The notes beneath the pieces were generated by a model, which did not search any database, had not been told where the DNA came from, and worked only from the letters and a program-made list of their open reading frames with translations. Positions 7,225 through 13,859 of a stretch of 16,899 nucleotides of DNA are shown here, piece after piece. Made by a program: the position numbers and the translations under genes. Source of the DNA: CAYXXZ01 sp964469165. Lineage in GTDB: Bacteria; Pseudomonadota; Gammaproteobacteria; Pseudomonadales; Porticoccaceae. Within the stretch, counting starts at the first letter, position 1. Each line of letters begins with the position of its first letter. The stretch is from NCBI GenBank assembly GCA_964469165.1, contig CAYXXZ010000067.1:1-16899 (forward strand), written 5' to 3'.

Positions 7225-7842
7225 TCAGTCCTGAAGTTTCTTCCAGGTGGGGCGCGCCAGGCAGCGGCCGAGCCAGGCAGTGGTGTTCGGGAAGGCGTCG
7301 AGGCTGGCGCCGATCACAGGCAGGGAGCAGACCACGGACGCGGTGTTGAGATCGGCCATGGTGAATTCGCCGCCCAGCAGGTAGTCGCTGCCGCTCTTGG
7401 CCAGATGGTTCTCCAGCACGGCAACGGTCTTCAGGGCCAGCGCGATGTTTTCCTTGTTGCGCTCCGGGTCGGCCTTGTCGCCACGCTTCAGTTCGCGCAC
7501 CACCAGGGTGAGGTAAAACTCCACTTCGGTGACGGCCCACAGGGTCCAGCGGTGAACCTGTGCCAACTGCTCGGGATTGCTGGGCAGCAGAGGGCTGGCA
7601 AACTTGTTGGCCAGGTACAGATTGATGGCCATGGACTCGGTGAGAATGAAATCGTCCATCACCATGGTGGGCACCTTGCCCGCCGGGTTCAGGGCAAGAT
7701 ATTCCGGCTTCTGGCCTTCACCGGCATTGAAGTCGACAGGTTGGAACTCGTAGGGCAGGTTCAGCTCTTCCAGCATCCACATGCAGCGGATTGCGCGGGA
7801 TTTCTTCCCGCCGTAGATCTTGATGTTGGGGGTGTTGGCCAT
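7225..7842 (-). CDS. Glutathione S-transferase family protein
   Basis: This 205-residue cytosolic GST has an N-terminal thioredoxin fold with KKSRAIR (13-19), Ser15 being the likely glutathione-activating residue. LNPAGKVPTM (51-60) contains the cis-proline Pro58, and Glu69-Ser70 bind the glutathione gamma-glutamyl group. The C-terminal helical domain carries the N-capping motif FTMADLNTA (160-168). Length is normal. GAGGAG at 7846-7853 on the minus strand fixes this start rather than the longer open frame reaching 7962. It converges on the reductase gene and is divergent from the LolA-like gene. It could detoxify electrophilic intermediates or act as a glutathione-dependent isomerase, but nothing in the sequence decides this. 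Confidence 0.92.
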   Translation of the reverse strand: MANTPNIKIYGGKKSRAIRCMWMLEELNLPYEFQPVDFNAGEGQKPEYLALNPAGKVPTMVMDDFILTESMAINLYLANKFASPLLPSNPEQLAQVHRWTLWAVTEVEFYLTLVVRELKRGDKADPERNKENIALALKTVAVLENHLAKSGSDYLLGGEFTMADLNTASVVCSLPVIGASLDAFPNTTAWLGRCLARPTWKKLQD

Positions 7843-8171
7843 CAGAGGCTCCTCAGTGTTTATGGAAGGGTTTGCAGATGGCCAATCATACAGGCAAAGC
7901 CACCGCCTGCTAAGTGCTCGCGTAGGAGCCTGCCTGCAGGCGACACCAGCATCGGGACGCACGGCATATGGTCGCCTGCAGGCAGGCTCCTACACAGGCA
8001 GGCTCATACACAGTCTGCGGTTTTTCCAGGGTGCAATATTTCATTGAATATTCAGCGGGCGCAGACTAAGGTGGCTATGCTCGCGCTGGCAGAAGCCACT
8101 GAGCTTTTTGCTGTCCCGTATACCAATAATGCCCAGAGTCTCACCGGGCTCTGATAACAGGAGCGAAGACC
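7843..8171. other. Divergent gap between GST and LolA-like genes
   Basis: A 329-base region without a convincing gene. It holds the inverted repeat at 7922-7993 and an AT-rich dyad AATATT-TCATTG-AATATT (8035-8052). It also has an imperfect CAGAG/CTCTG dyad (8134-8153) just before the LolA-like ribosome-binding site. Promoters for both flanking genes should be here, but I could not find a good -35/-10 pair. Confidence 0.5.
7922..7993. repeat. REP-like inverted repeat, 23-base arms
   Basis: Perfect arms at 7922-7944 (starting GTAGGAGCCTGCCTGCAGG) and 7971-7993 flank a 26-base spacer. The GTAGGAGCCTGCC start is of the type seen in dispersed intergenic palindromes of Pseudomonas and related gammaproteobacteria. 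It sits between divergent genes and carries no coding capacity. Confidence 0.8.
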
Positions 8172-8954
8172 ATGTTGAAACCCGCCCTCGCCATGTTTTT
8201 TTGTGCGCTGTTTGCCGTTGTCGCACTGGCTGAAACAGCGGAAGAAAAAGGGCTTGCCATCGTTATGGAGGCCGATCGGCGCGACGCCGGCTGGATCGAT
8301 TCCACCGCCGACATGCGCATGATTCTGCGCAACAAACAGGGCCAGGAAAGCGAGCGCATCTTGCGCATCAAGAGCCGTGAAGTGGAGGGCGACGGCGATC
8401 AGAGCCTGACGATTTTCGATACCCCGCGCGACGTCAAGGGCACCGCCTTTCTCAGCTATACCCATGCCCTCACGGCGGATGATCAATGGTTGTATCTGCC
8501 CGCGCTCAAACGGGTGAAGCGCATTTCCTCATCCAATAAATCGGGGCCGTTCATGGGTAGTGAGTTCGCGTTCGAGGATCTCACCTCCTTCGAAGTGGAA
8601 AAATACACCTATAAATGGTTGCGCGATGAAGCGCTCGACGGCGTCGACTGTTTTGTGATCGAGTACTACCCTGCCTATCAACACTCCGGCTACACGCGCC
8701 AGCTGGCCTGGGTCAACAAGGACACCTATCAGCCCGAACGGGTCGAATTTTACGATCGCAAGAATGCCTTGCTGAAAACCCTGAGCTACAAGGGCTATCA
8801 GCAGTACCAGAGCAAATTCTGGCGCCCCGGTGTCATGCATATGGTCAATCACCAGACTGGCAAGGAAACCGACATTTACATGGAAAATTACAAATTCGCC
8901 AACGGCTTCAGCGACCGGGATTTCGACCAGAACAGCCTCAAGGAAGCTCGCTGA
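8172..8954 (+). CDS. LolA-like outer membrane lipoprotein-sorting family protein
   Basis: This 260-residue exported protein has a signal peptide (hydrophobic 3-20, predicted cleavage after ALA20). The mature part matches the LolA-like family annotated as outer membrane lipoprotein-sorting protein. Hallmarks are DQWLYLPALKRVKRI (104-118), SGPFMGSEFAFEDL (124-137) and a later LAWVNKDTYQPERVEFYD segment. The LolA fold is an open beta-barrel that binds acyl chains or other hydrophobic molecules, so the protein likely carries a lipid-like ligand through the periplasm. True LolA is shorter and lacks these motifs, so it is not lolA itself. AGGAG about ten bases before the ATG supports the start. It lies 28 bases upstream of an outer-membrane barrel gene and in the same direction as two RND transporters, a layout that suggests one transport system. 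Confidence 0.85.
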   Translation: MLKPALAMFFCALFAVVALAETAEEKGLAIVMEADRRDAGWIDSTADMRMILRNKQGQESERILRIKSREVEGDGDQSLTIFDTPRDVKGTAFLSYTHALTADDQWLYLPALKRVKRISSSNKSGPFMGSEFAFEDLTSFEVEKYTYKWLRDEALDGVDCFVIEYYPAYQHSGYTRQLAWVNKDTYQPERVEFYDRKNALLKTLSYKGYQQYQSKFWRPGVMHMVNHQTGKETDIYMENYKFANGFSDRDFDQNSLKEAR

Positions 8955-8982
8955 ATCAGGCGCTGCGGGGAGCGCAGTGCCC

Positions 8983-10215
8983 ATGTTTGTAACGAAAAGG
9001 TTTGCAGCGAAAAGGTTCGCCGCGAAAAGCGCCAGACGCCTCGCACCCCTGGTGTTGGCGGCCCTGTGCGGCACCGCCAGCGCCCTCGACATCTTCGGGC
9101 AGGTGGGGCTGGAAGCGCGCTATTTTCTCCAGTCGCCACAGGATGATGCGCAGGTAGATGGATTCAGCGCATCGCTGAATTTCGAGCCCCAGTTCTACCA
9201 CGCCTGGGACAGTGGCCGACAGAGCATTGCCGTGGTGCCCTATCTGCGCCTGGATCAGTACGACGCCGAACGCAGTCATTTCGACATGCGTGAGCTCACC
9301 TATGTCAAGGCCGCGCAGAGCTGGGAGCTGCGCGCCGGTATCCGCAAGGTGTTCTGGGGCGTGATCGAATTTCAGCATCTGGTGGACGTGATCAACCAGA
9401 CGGACGCGGTGGAAAATCTGGATGGCGAGGACAAGCTCGGCCAGCCGATGCTCAATCTGGCCTTGATCAAGGACTGGGGCACGGTAGACCTGTTTCTGAT
9501 GCCCTATTTTCGCGAGCGCACATTTTCCGGTAGAGAGGGCCGCTTTCGCCCCGCGACGCCGGTGGACATGGACGAGGCCCGCTACGAGTCTGGCGCCGCG
9601 GAAAGGCATGTCGACGTTGCCGTGCGCTATGCGGGAACCTTCGGCGATTACGATATTGGCTTCGCCCATTTTGCCGGCACCAGCCGCGACCCGCGTATTC
9701 TTTCGGCCCTTGATGCGCAGGGTGACGCCTTTCTCTACCCCTTTTACGATCAGATCCATCAGACCTCGCTGGACCTGCAGGTAACCCGCGAAAACATCCT
9801 CTGGAAGCTGGAGGCCCTGCATCGCAGCGGCCAGGGCGAGAGCTACTACGCGGCGGCGGGAGGCTTCGAATATACCTTCTACGGCGTGTTCGGCACGCCC
9901 TGGGATATCGGCGCACTCGGCGAATACCACTACGATGAGCGCGGCAAGAGTGCGCCCAGCGGCCTCGACGACGAAATCGCTCTCGGGGTGCGCCTCGCGA
10001 TGAACGATGCGCAATCGACGGATGCCATTGCCGGCATTCTGGTGGACAGGGATACGGGAGCAAGGTTTTTCAGCGTGGAAGCCAGCCGCCGCATCGGCGA
10101 CAGCTGGGTCCTGGAACTGCAGGCGCGCTTCCTGCAGGGACAGCGCCACGAGGATCCCGCCTACGGGATCAGTAAAGACGACTATATCGAGCTGTATCTT
10201 TCCTACAATTTTTAG
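8983..10215 (+). CDS. Predicted outer-membrane beta-barrel protein
   Basis: This 410-residue protein has a basic N-terminus, a hydrophobic segment (20-33) and a signal-peptidase-like site after ASA34. The mature part shows alternating polar/hydrophobic strands and ends in LYLSYNF, the terminal Phe typical of barrels inserted by the Bam complex. FWGVIEFQHLVDVINQTD (124-141) followed by GEDKLGQPMLNL (148-159) looks like a conserved family signature and faintly recalls DUF1302 proteins, but I cannot name the family. GGGGAG (8967-8972) supports Met at 8983, and an in-frame GTG at 8977 is an alternative start. Residues 4-15 repeat KRFAA twice, encoded by a 15-base tandem repeat. It probably forms the outer-membrane part of the export or import path with the LolA-like neighbour. 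Confidence 0.8.
   Translation: MFVTKRFAAKRFAAKSARRLAPLVLAALCGTASALDIFGQVGLEARYFLQSPQDDAQVDGFSASLNFEPQFYHAWDSGRQSIAVVPYLRLDQYDAERSHFDMRELTYVKAAQSWELRAGIRKVFWGVIEFQHLVDVINQTDAVENLDGEDKLGQPMLNLALIKDWGTVDLFLMPYFRERTFSGREGRFRPATPVDMDEARYESGAAERHVDVAVRYAGTFGDYDIGFAHFAGTSRDPRILSALDAQGDAFLYPFYDQIHQTSLDLQVTRENILWKLEALHRSGQGESYYAAAGGFEYTFYGVFGTPWDIGALGEYHYDERGKSAPSGLDDEIALGVRLAMNDAQSTDAIAGILVDRDTGARFFSVEASRRIGDSWVLELQARFLQGQRHEDPAYGISKDDYIELYLSYNF
8990..9030. repeat. 15-base-period tandem repeat in signal-peptide region
   Basis: About two and a half copies of a 15-base unit (consensus near CGAAAAGGTTYGCMG) encode KRFAAKRFAAKS at the start of the beta-barrel protein. The same unit type reappears on the opposite strand at 13732-13795, upstream of the 86-residue gene. 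Confidence 0.5.
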
Positions 10216-10268
10216 AGGCCCCATGGGGTGTAATGCCAGTCAGTCAAGCGTCGTCGGTGTACGATCAG

Positions 10269-10371
10269 TCCCCTCGCCCCTCTGGGGAGAGGGTTAGGGA
10301 GAGGGGAAACGGCGATTTCGTGGTATTTCGGCCCTCTCCCCCAGCCCCTCTCCCGTAAACGGGAGAGGGGA
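10269..10371. repeat. CCCTCTCCC-type palindromic repeat
   Basis: A roughly 100-base element between the barrel gene and the truncated RND copy. It has GAGAGGGTTAGGGAGAGGGG on the left and a perfect hairpin CCCCTCTCCCG-TAAA-CGGGAGAGGGG (10345-10370) on the right. The two halves are also partly complementary to each other. This type of dispersed repeat is common in proteobacterial genomes. No T-tract follows, so it is not a standard terminator, though it may still block transcription or stabilise mRNA ends. The rest of the gap 10216-10455 holds nothing else I can identify. Confidence 0.7.
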
Positions 10372-10455
10372 GCCAAAAGTGCAGAGCCTTGGCTTGGCAA
10401 AACCTGGCTCAAACTCCGGCTACCGTATAAATAACGAACAACGAGATTTTCACAT

Positions 10456-10801
10456 ATGGCTGACAGAATCACGGCCTTTTTTCAGGGGATGCTCGCCCGT
10501 CCCTGGCTCATCATCCTGCTCACGCTGGTCTATCTGGCCGTGACGGTGAGCGGTCTCGATGGACTGGTGAGACGTTCGGATTATAAATCCCTGCTCGATC
10601 CCGAATACCCCGGCATGGTGGAGCTGGACGAGGTGGAGGCAATTTTCAATGAAAACAAAAATGCCCTGCTGGTGGTGGTGCCACGCGACGGTGACCTGTT
10701 CAGTCCGCAGACACTGGTGGCCATTCAGGAACTGACGGAGCGTTCCTGGCTGATTCCCTACGCCGCGCGCGTCGATTCGCTGACCAACTTTCAGCATACC
10801 G
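10456..10801. repeat. Direct repeat copy 1 (346 bases)
   Basis: Identical over 346 bases to 10936-11281 at an offset of exactly 480 bases. The match begins at the ATG and ends one base into the palindrome at 10801. Confidence 0.95.
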
Positions 10802-10828
10802 TAGGGGCAATTCATGAATTGCCCCTAC
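10801..10828. repeat. 28-base perfect palindrome
   Basis: GTAGGGGCAATTCA (10801-10814) is followed directly by its exact reverse complement TGAATTGCCCCTAC (10815-10828), with no loop. This resembles dispersed GTAGGGGC-type intergenic palindromes in gammaproteobacteria. It sits at the exact point where similarity to the intact RND gene stops and supplies most of the foreign C-terminal tail of the truncated copy. Confidence 0.85.
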
Positions 10829-10920
10829 AAGGGTAGGAAAAAACTGAGCTTTGGCAACTTGGAGCTTACAGCTTATAGCTCACATGCAACCCGATTTCCG
10901 GCTGACGCAAATAACAAATA

Positions 10921-10926
10921 ATGAGG
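10921..10926 (+). promoter_or_regulatory. Ribosome-binding site deciding the RND start
   Basis: ATGAGG lies nine bases before the ATG at 10936. The same bases contain an in-frame ATG at 10921 that would add five residues (MRFSH). I prefer 10936 because the GAGG then serves as Shine-Dalgarno sequence and because exact identity with the truncated copy begins at this ATG. Confidence 0.6.
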
Positions 10927-10935
10927 TTTTCGCAC

Positions 10936-11281
10936 ATGGCTGACAGAATCACGGCCTTTTTTCAGGGGATGCTCGCCCGTCCCTGGCTCATCATCCTGCT
11001 CACGCTGGTCTATCTGGCCGTGACGGTGAGCGGTCTCGATGGACTGGTGAGACGTTCGGATTATAAATCCCTGCTCGATCCCGAATACCCCGGCATGGTG
11101 GAGCTGGACGAGGTGGAGGCAATTTTCAATGAAAACAAAAATGCCCTGCTGGTGGTGGTGCCACGCGACGGTGACCTGTTCAGTCCGCAGACACTGGTGG
11201 CCATTCAGGAACTGACGGAGCGTTCCTGGCTGATTCCCTACGCCGCGCGCGTCGATTCGCTGACCAACTTTCAGCATACCG
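10936..11281. repeat. Direct repeat copy 2 (346 bases)
   Basis: The intact-gene copy of the direct repeat at 10456-10801. Here the reading frame continues into EVEEDDLAV and the rest of the transporter, so this is the parental arrangement. Confidence 0.95.
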
Positions 11282-13263
11282 AAGTCGAGGAAGACGATCT
11301 GGCCGTGATGGATCTCGTTCCGCATGGCCGTGCGGATGACTCCGCGGTCATCCAGCGTGCGCGTCGCGTAGCCAGCGAAGAGCCCGCGTTGCGCGGTTTT
11401 CTGGTGTCTGAGCGACAGGATGTGGCGGCGGTCAATATCACCTTCCAGTTCAGGGAAGGCACGTTGCTGAGCCAGGAGCAGGAGGAAATTTCCGCGGCAA
11501 TCCGTGAGCTGGTCGCGGATTTCGAAGCCAACCATCCGCACATCGACATGAAAGTGACGGGCTCGGTGGTGCTCGACTACAGCGCCGACGAATACACGGC
11601 GCGCGTCAACAGCATTCAAATGCCCATCATGCTGGCGCTGATGGGCGTTCTTCTGGTGATGACGCTGCGCTCGTTGTGGGCATCGCTCGCCACCGCGGTC
11701 ATCGTCATTCTCACCGGCGTCACCACCATGGGGTTTTTCGGCTGGTTCGGCATGGAAATCGATGGCGTCACGGCGATCGCTCCCATCGTCATCATGACAC
11801 TGGCGGTGGCCGGTTGCGTCCACGTGATCGGCGGCATCGCGCACGGCATGCAGCAGGGCCAGGAAAAAAGAGCGGCGATTCTTTACGGCCTGCGCCTCAA
11901 CCTGTTTCCGGTATTTCTGACCACGGTCACCACGGTGCTGGGGGTGATCACCTTCACGTTCACCGACTTCCCGTCACTGCGCAAACTGGGGGTGATCATC
12001 GCGTTCGGCGATACCGTGGCCTTCGTGCTCGTCGTGACGCTGCTGCCGGTGCTCCTGCTTCTCATGCCCTATGACGCGGGCAAGAGGCGCATTGCGCGCT
12101 TCAGTTTCGATGCGCTCGGCGATTGGGTGATTCGCCACCACAAAAAGATTCTGCCGGTGTCCGTGGTGCTGTGCATTGCGGCAAGCGCCATGATCCCACG
12201 CATCGTCATCAACGAATCCTTCGAAAACCTTTTCGATGAATCCACCGAGCAGCAGCGCGCCATTGCGTTCGTGTCCGAAAACCTTTCCGGTTTCCTGGCG
12301 ATGGATGTCGCGGTGTTCGGCGCCGAGCCCGGTGCGCTCAACGATCCGGATTTTCTCGATACCCTCGACGCCTTTCAGGCCTGGGTGAAAGATTGGCCGG
12401 GGGTGAATCATGTCAATACCATCACCGATACCTTCAAGCGCCTGAACCAGAACATGCACGGCGATGACCCCGACTGGTACCGGCTGCCGGACGATCAGGA
12501 ACTCGCCGCCCAGTATTTGCTGCTCTATGAAATGTCGCTGCCCTATGGGCTCGACCTCAACAACAAGGTCAACCTCGACAAGTCAGCCACCCGCCTGACG
12601 CTGACCATGAGCGGCATGAACAGCGGTGAAACCGTGGCGTTGAAGCAGGCGATCATCCACTGGTTCGAGCGCGAGGCGCCGCATTTGAAGGTGGTGCCCA
12701 CGGGCATGATCCCGCTGATGGCGGAAGCAGGCTATCTGCACATGATTCCAAACATGATGAAAGGTGGCATCGTTGCCGTATTGATGGTGTCTCTGGTGTT
12801 GTTTTTCAGTCTGCGCAGTTGGCGTTTGGGCTTGCTCGGCATGTTTGCGAACATTGTGCCGATCATGATGGGCTACGGTCTTTGGGGCGCAACGCATGGC
12901 ATGGCGAATTTTGCCGTAATGAGCGTGGCCGGTATCTGTCTCGGTGTGGTGGTGGATTTTGCGGTGCACTTCCTGATCAAGTACCGCCAGGGCAGCAGCC
13001 GCAGCGGCTCGGTGGAGGAGGGCATACGCTATGCGTTCAACCGGGTGGCGAGTCCGCTGTGGATCACCATGGTGGTGCTGGTGGCGGGTTTCTGGGTGCT
13101 GGCGACGGCGCAGTTCAACCTGGTGAGCGAGCTGGGGCTGCTGACAGGTATCATCATTTTTCTGGCGCTGGTGGTGAATTTACTGATGTTGCCGGCGATA
13201 TTGCTGACGTTCAACAAGACTTTTCAAGTGCCCGTTGCCGCGGCACCGGCCAGCGCAGCCTGA
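10936..13263 (+). CDS. RND/MMPL-family inner-membrane transporter (HAE3-like)
   Basis: This 775-residue inner-membrane protein has the duplicated RND layout. TM1 is at about 16-33, followed by a periplasmic domain to about 227 and TM2-6 at about 228-380. TM7 is near 405-424, a second periplasmic domain follows, and TM8-12 lie at about 609-760. Length and sequence fit the hydrophobe/amphiphile efflux-3 group, which includes hopanoid and lipid transporters and works without a classical adaptor protein. Conserved stretches shared with the paralogue at 13860 are RVDSLTNFQHT (105-115) and AAQYLLLYEMSLPYGLDL (524-541). The C-terminal proton-relay region has Asp674 in GVVVDFAVH, but the equivalent N-terminal position in AGCVH is Gly293 rather than Asp. 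It may drive export or periplasmic loading of a hydrophobic molecule together with the LolA-like and barrel proteins. Confidence 0.92.
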   Translation: MADRITAFFQGMLARPWLIILLTLVYLAVTVSGLDGLVRRSDYKSLLDPEYPGMVELDEVEAIFNENKNALLVVVPRDGDLFSPQTLVAIQELTERSWLIPYAARVDSLTNFQHTEVEEDDLAVMDLVPHGRADDSAVIQRARRVASEEPALRGFLVSERQDVAAVNITFQFREGTLLSQEQEEISAAIRELVADFEANHPHIDMKVTGSVVLDYSADEYTARVNSIQMPIMLALMGVLLVMTLRSLWASLATAVIVILTGVTTMGFFGWFGMEIDGVTAIAPIVIMTLAVAGCVHVIGGIAHGMQQGQEKRAAILYGLRLNLFPVFLTTVTTVLGVITFTFTDFPSLRKLGVIIAFGDTVAFVLVVTLLPVLLLLMPYDAGKRRIARFSFDALGDWVIRHHKKILPVSVVLCIAASAMIPRIVINESFENLFDESTEQQRAIAFVSENLSGFLAMDVAVFGAEPGALNDPDFLDTLDAFQAWVKDWPGVNHVNTITDTFKRLNQNMHGDDPDWYRLPDDQELAAQYLLLYEMSLPYGLDLNNKVNLDKSATRLTLTMSGMNSGETVALKQAIIHWFEREAPHLKVVPTGMIPLMAEAGYLHMIPNMMKGGIVAVLMVSLVLFFSLRSWRLGLLGMFANIVPIMMGYGLWGATHGMANFAVMSVAGICLGVVVDFAVHFLIKYRQGSSRSGSVEEGIRYAFNRVASPLWITMVVLVAGFWVLATAQFNLVSELGLLTGIIIFLALVVNLLMLPAILLTFNKTFQVPVAAAPASAA

Positions 13264-13309
13264 GATTCGGGCCCTGGTAGTGCTTTAATTCGATTCTGTG
13301 GGGTCCACC

Positions 13310-13396
13310 TGTAGGTTGGGCTGAGGAACGAAGCCCAACACCCACGGCCACATCCACCCTGAACCTGTTGGGCTTCGTTCCTCAGCCCAACCTACA
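13310..13396. repeat. Inverted repeat with 31-base arms
   Basis: Perfect arms at 13310-13340 (starting TGTAGGTTGGGCTGAGG) and 13366-13396 enclose 25 bases. This belongs to the GTAGGTTGGGCTGAGGAACG type of dispersed palindrome seen in gammaproteobacteria. It lies between the converging RND gene and the 86-residue minus-strand gene, where a long hairpin could help end transcription from both sides. Confidence 0.82.
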
Positions 13397-13437
13397 AACT
13401 CCGCGTGGGAACCAGGAAAAAGGGGAGTGGGCACCGC

Positions 13438-13698
13438 TTAATAGCGGAAATTCTTGGCGTAGATGTTTTCTGCGTTGAGCGTGTTGATGTACTCCATCAT
13501 CAGCGCCGTGGCCTCTTCGGCGGTTTGTGCGTGGCGGTGGGCGGAGCCTCCCTCGTGGGAAAAATGGCTGATGTCCCAGGAAAAAACGCCAAGTTGGGGG
13601 TCGGGGGCGAGGTCCCGCATGACTCTGGCCTTGATGCTTTCGCTTATGCCGTCGAGGTGAAGGACGTATTCCCGGAGGACTTCTTTGGGCGAACTCAT
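13438..13698 (-). CDS. Small hypothetical protein, 86 residues
   Basis: I do not recognise this protein. It is 86 residues, apparently soluble, with no signal peptide or membrane segment. The N-terminal 30 residues look helical and charged. The middle has LGVFSWDISHFSHEGGSAHRH (rich in His, Trp and Asp, possibly metal-binding, but this is a guess). The C-terminal part EEATALMMEYINTLNAENI looks helical. A very good ribosome-binding site, AAAGGAGAGC, lies just upstream of the ATG on the minus strand, which is the main reason to believe it is a real gene. It is divergent from the second RND gene and convergent with the first. Its 5' leader contains the 15-base-period repeat. Confidence 0.65.
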   Translation of the reverse strand: MSSPKEVLREYVLHLDGISESIKARVMRDLAPDPQLGVFSWDISHFSHEGGSAHRHAQTAEEATALMMEYINTLNAENIYAKNFRY

Positions 13699-13731
13699 GT
13701 TTGCTCTCCTTTTCTGATGGAACTGCTGCTC

Positions 13732-13795
13732 ACGAAACCTTTTCTCGCGAAGCTTTTTTTCAGGTTTTTTCTCGCGGAGTTTTTCTTGCGGAACG
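13732..13795. repeat. Degenerate 15-base-period repeat upstream of small gene
   Basis: On the minus strand this reads as A-rich units such as CGCAAGAAAAACTC, CGCGAGAAAAAACC and CGCGAGAAAAGGTTT, about 15 bases apart with one 12-base unit. The core resembles the repeat at 8990-9030 in the opposite orientation. It lies in the leader between the two divergent genes and does not appear to encode protein. Confidence 0.45.
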
Positions 13796-13810
13796 CCGAT
13801 GGGGCAATGG

Positions 13811-13838
13811 TTGTAAACTGCCGCTTCGATGAAACTAT
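13811..13838 (+). promoter_or_regulatory. Weak candidate promoter for second RND gene
   Basis: TTGTAA (13811-13816) and AACTAT (13833-13838) are 16 bases apart, 21 bases before the start codon at 13860. A shifted -10, CTATAG, is equally possible. The transcript leader would be short. Confidence 0.22.
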
Positions 13839-13859
13839 AGTCCAGATACGAAAGACAAT

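Larger units (their letters stand above)
10456..10836 (+). pseudogene. Truncated duplicate of RND transporter 5' end
   Basis: The first 345 bases (115 codons) are identical to the start of the intact RND gene at 10936, plus one further shared base. After Thr115 the frame enters a 28-base palindrome and adds VGAIHELPLQG before a stop, giving 126 codons instead of 775. What remains is one membrane helix (about 16-33) and the start of the periplasmic domain, so it cannot transport. Upstream, the Shine-Dalgarno-like GAGG of the intact copy is GAGA here, which predicts weaker translation. It is either a recent partial duplication left as a pseudogene or a short membrane-anchored peptide made by accident. 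Because the identity is perfect, an assembly artefact must also be considered. Confidence 0.85.

Noticed and set aside
10456..11281. Direct repeats as the ends of an insertion sequence or composite element
   Set aside because: The repeats contain the start of a transporter gene, there is no transposase or terminal inverted repeat, and the 134 bases between them have no mobile-element gene.
1026..13396. Multiple repeats as a CRISPR array
   Set aside because: The repeats belong to different sequence families, are kilobases apart and have no regular spacers or cas genes.
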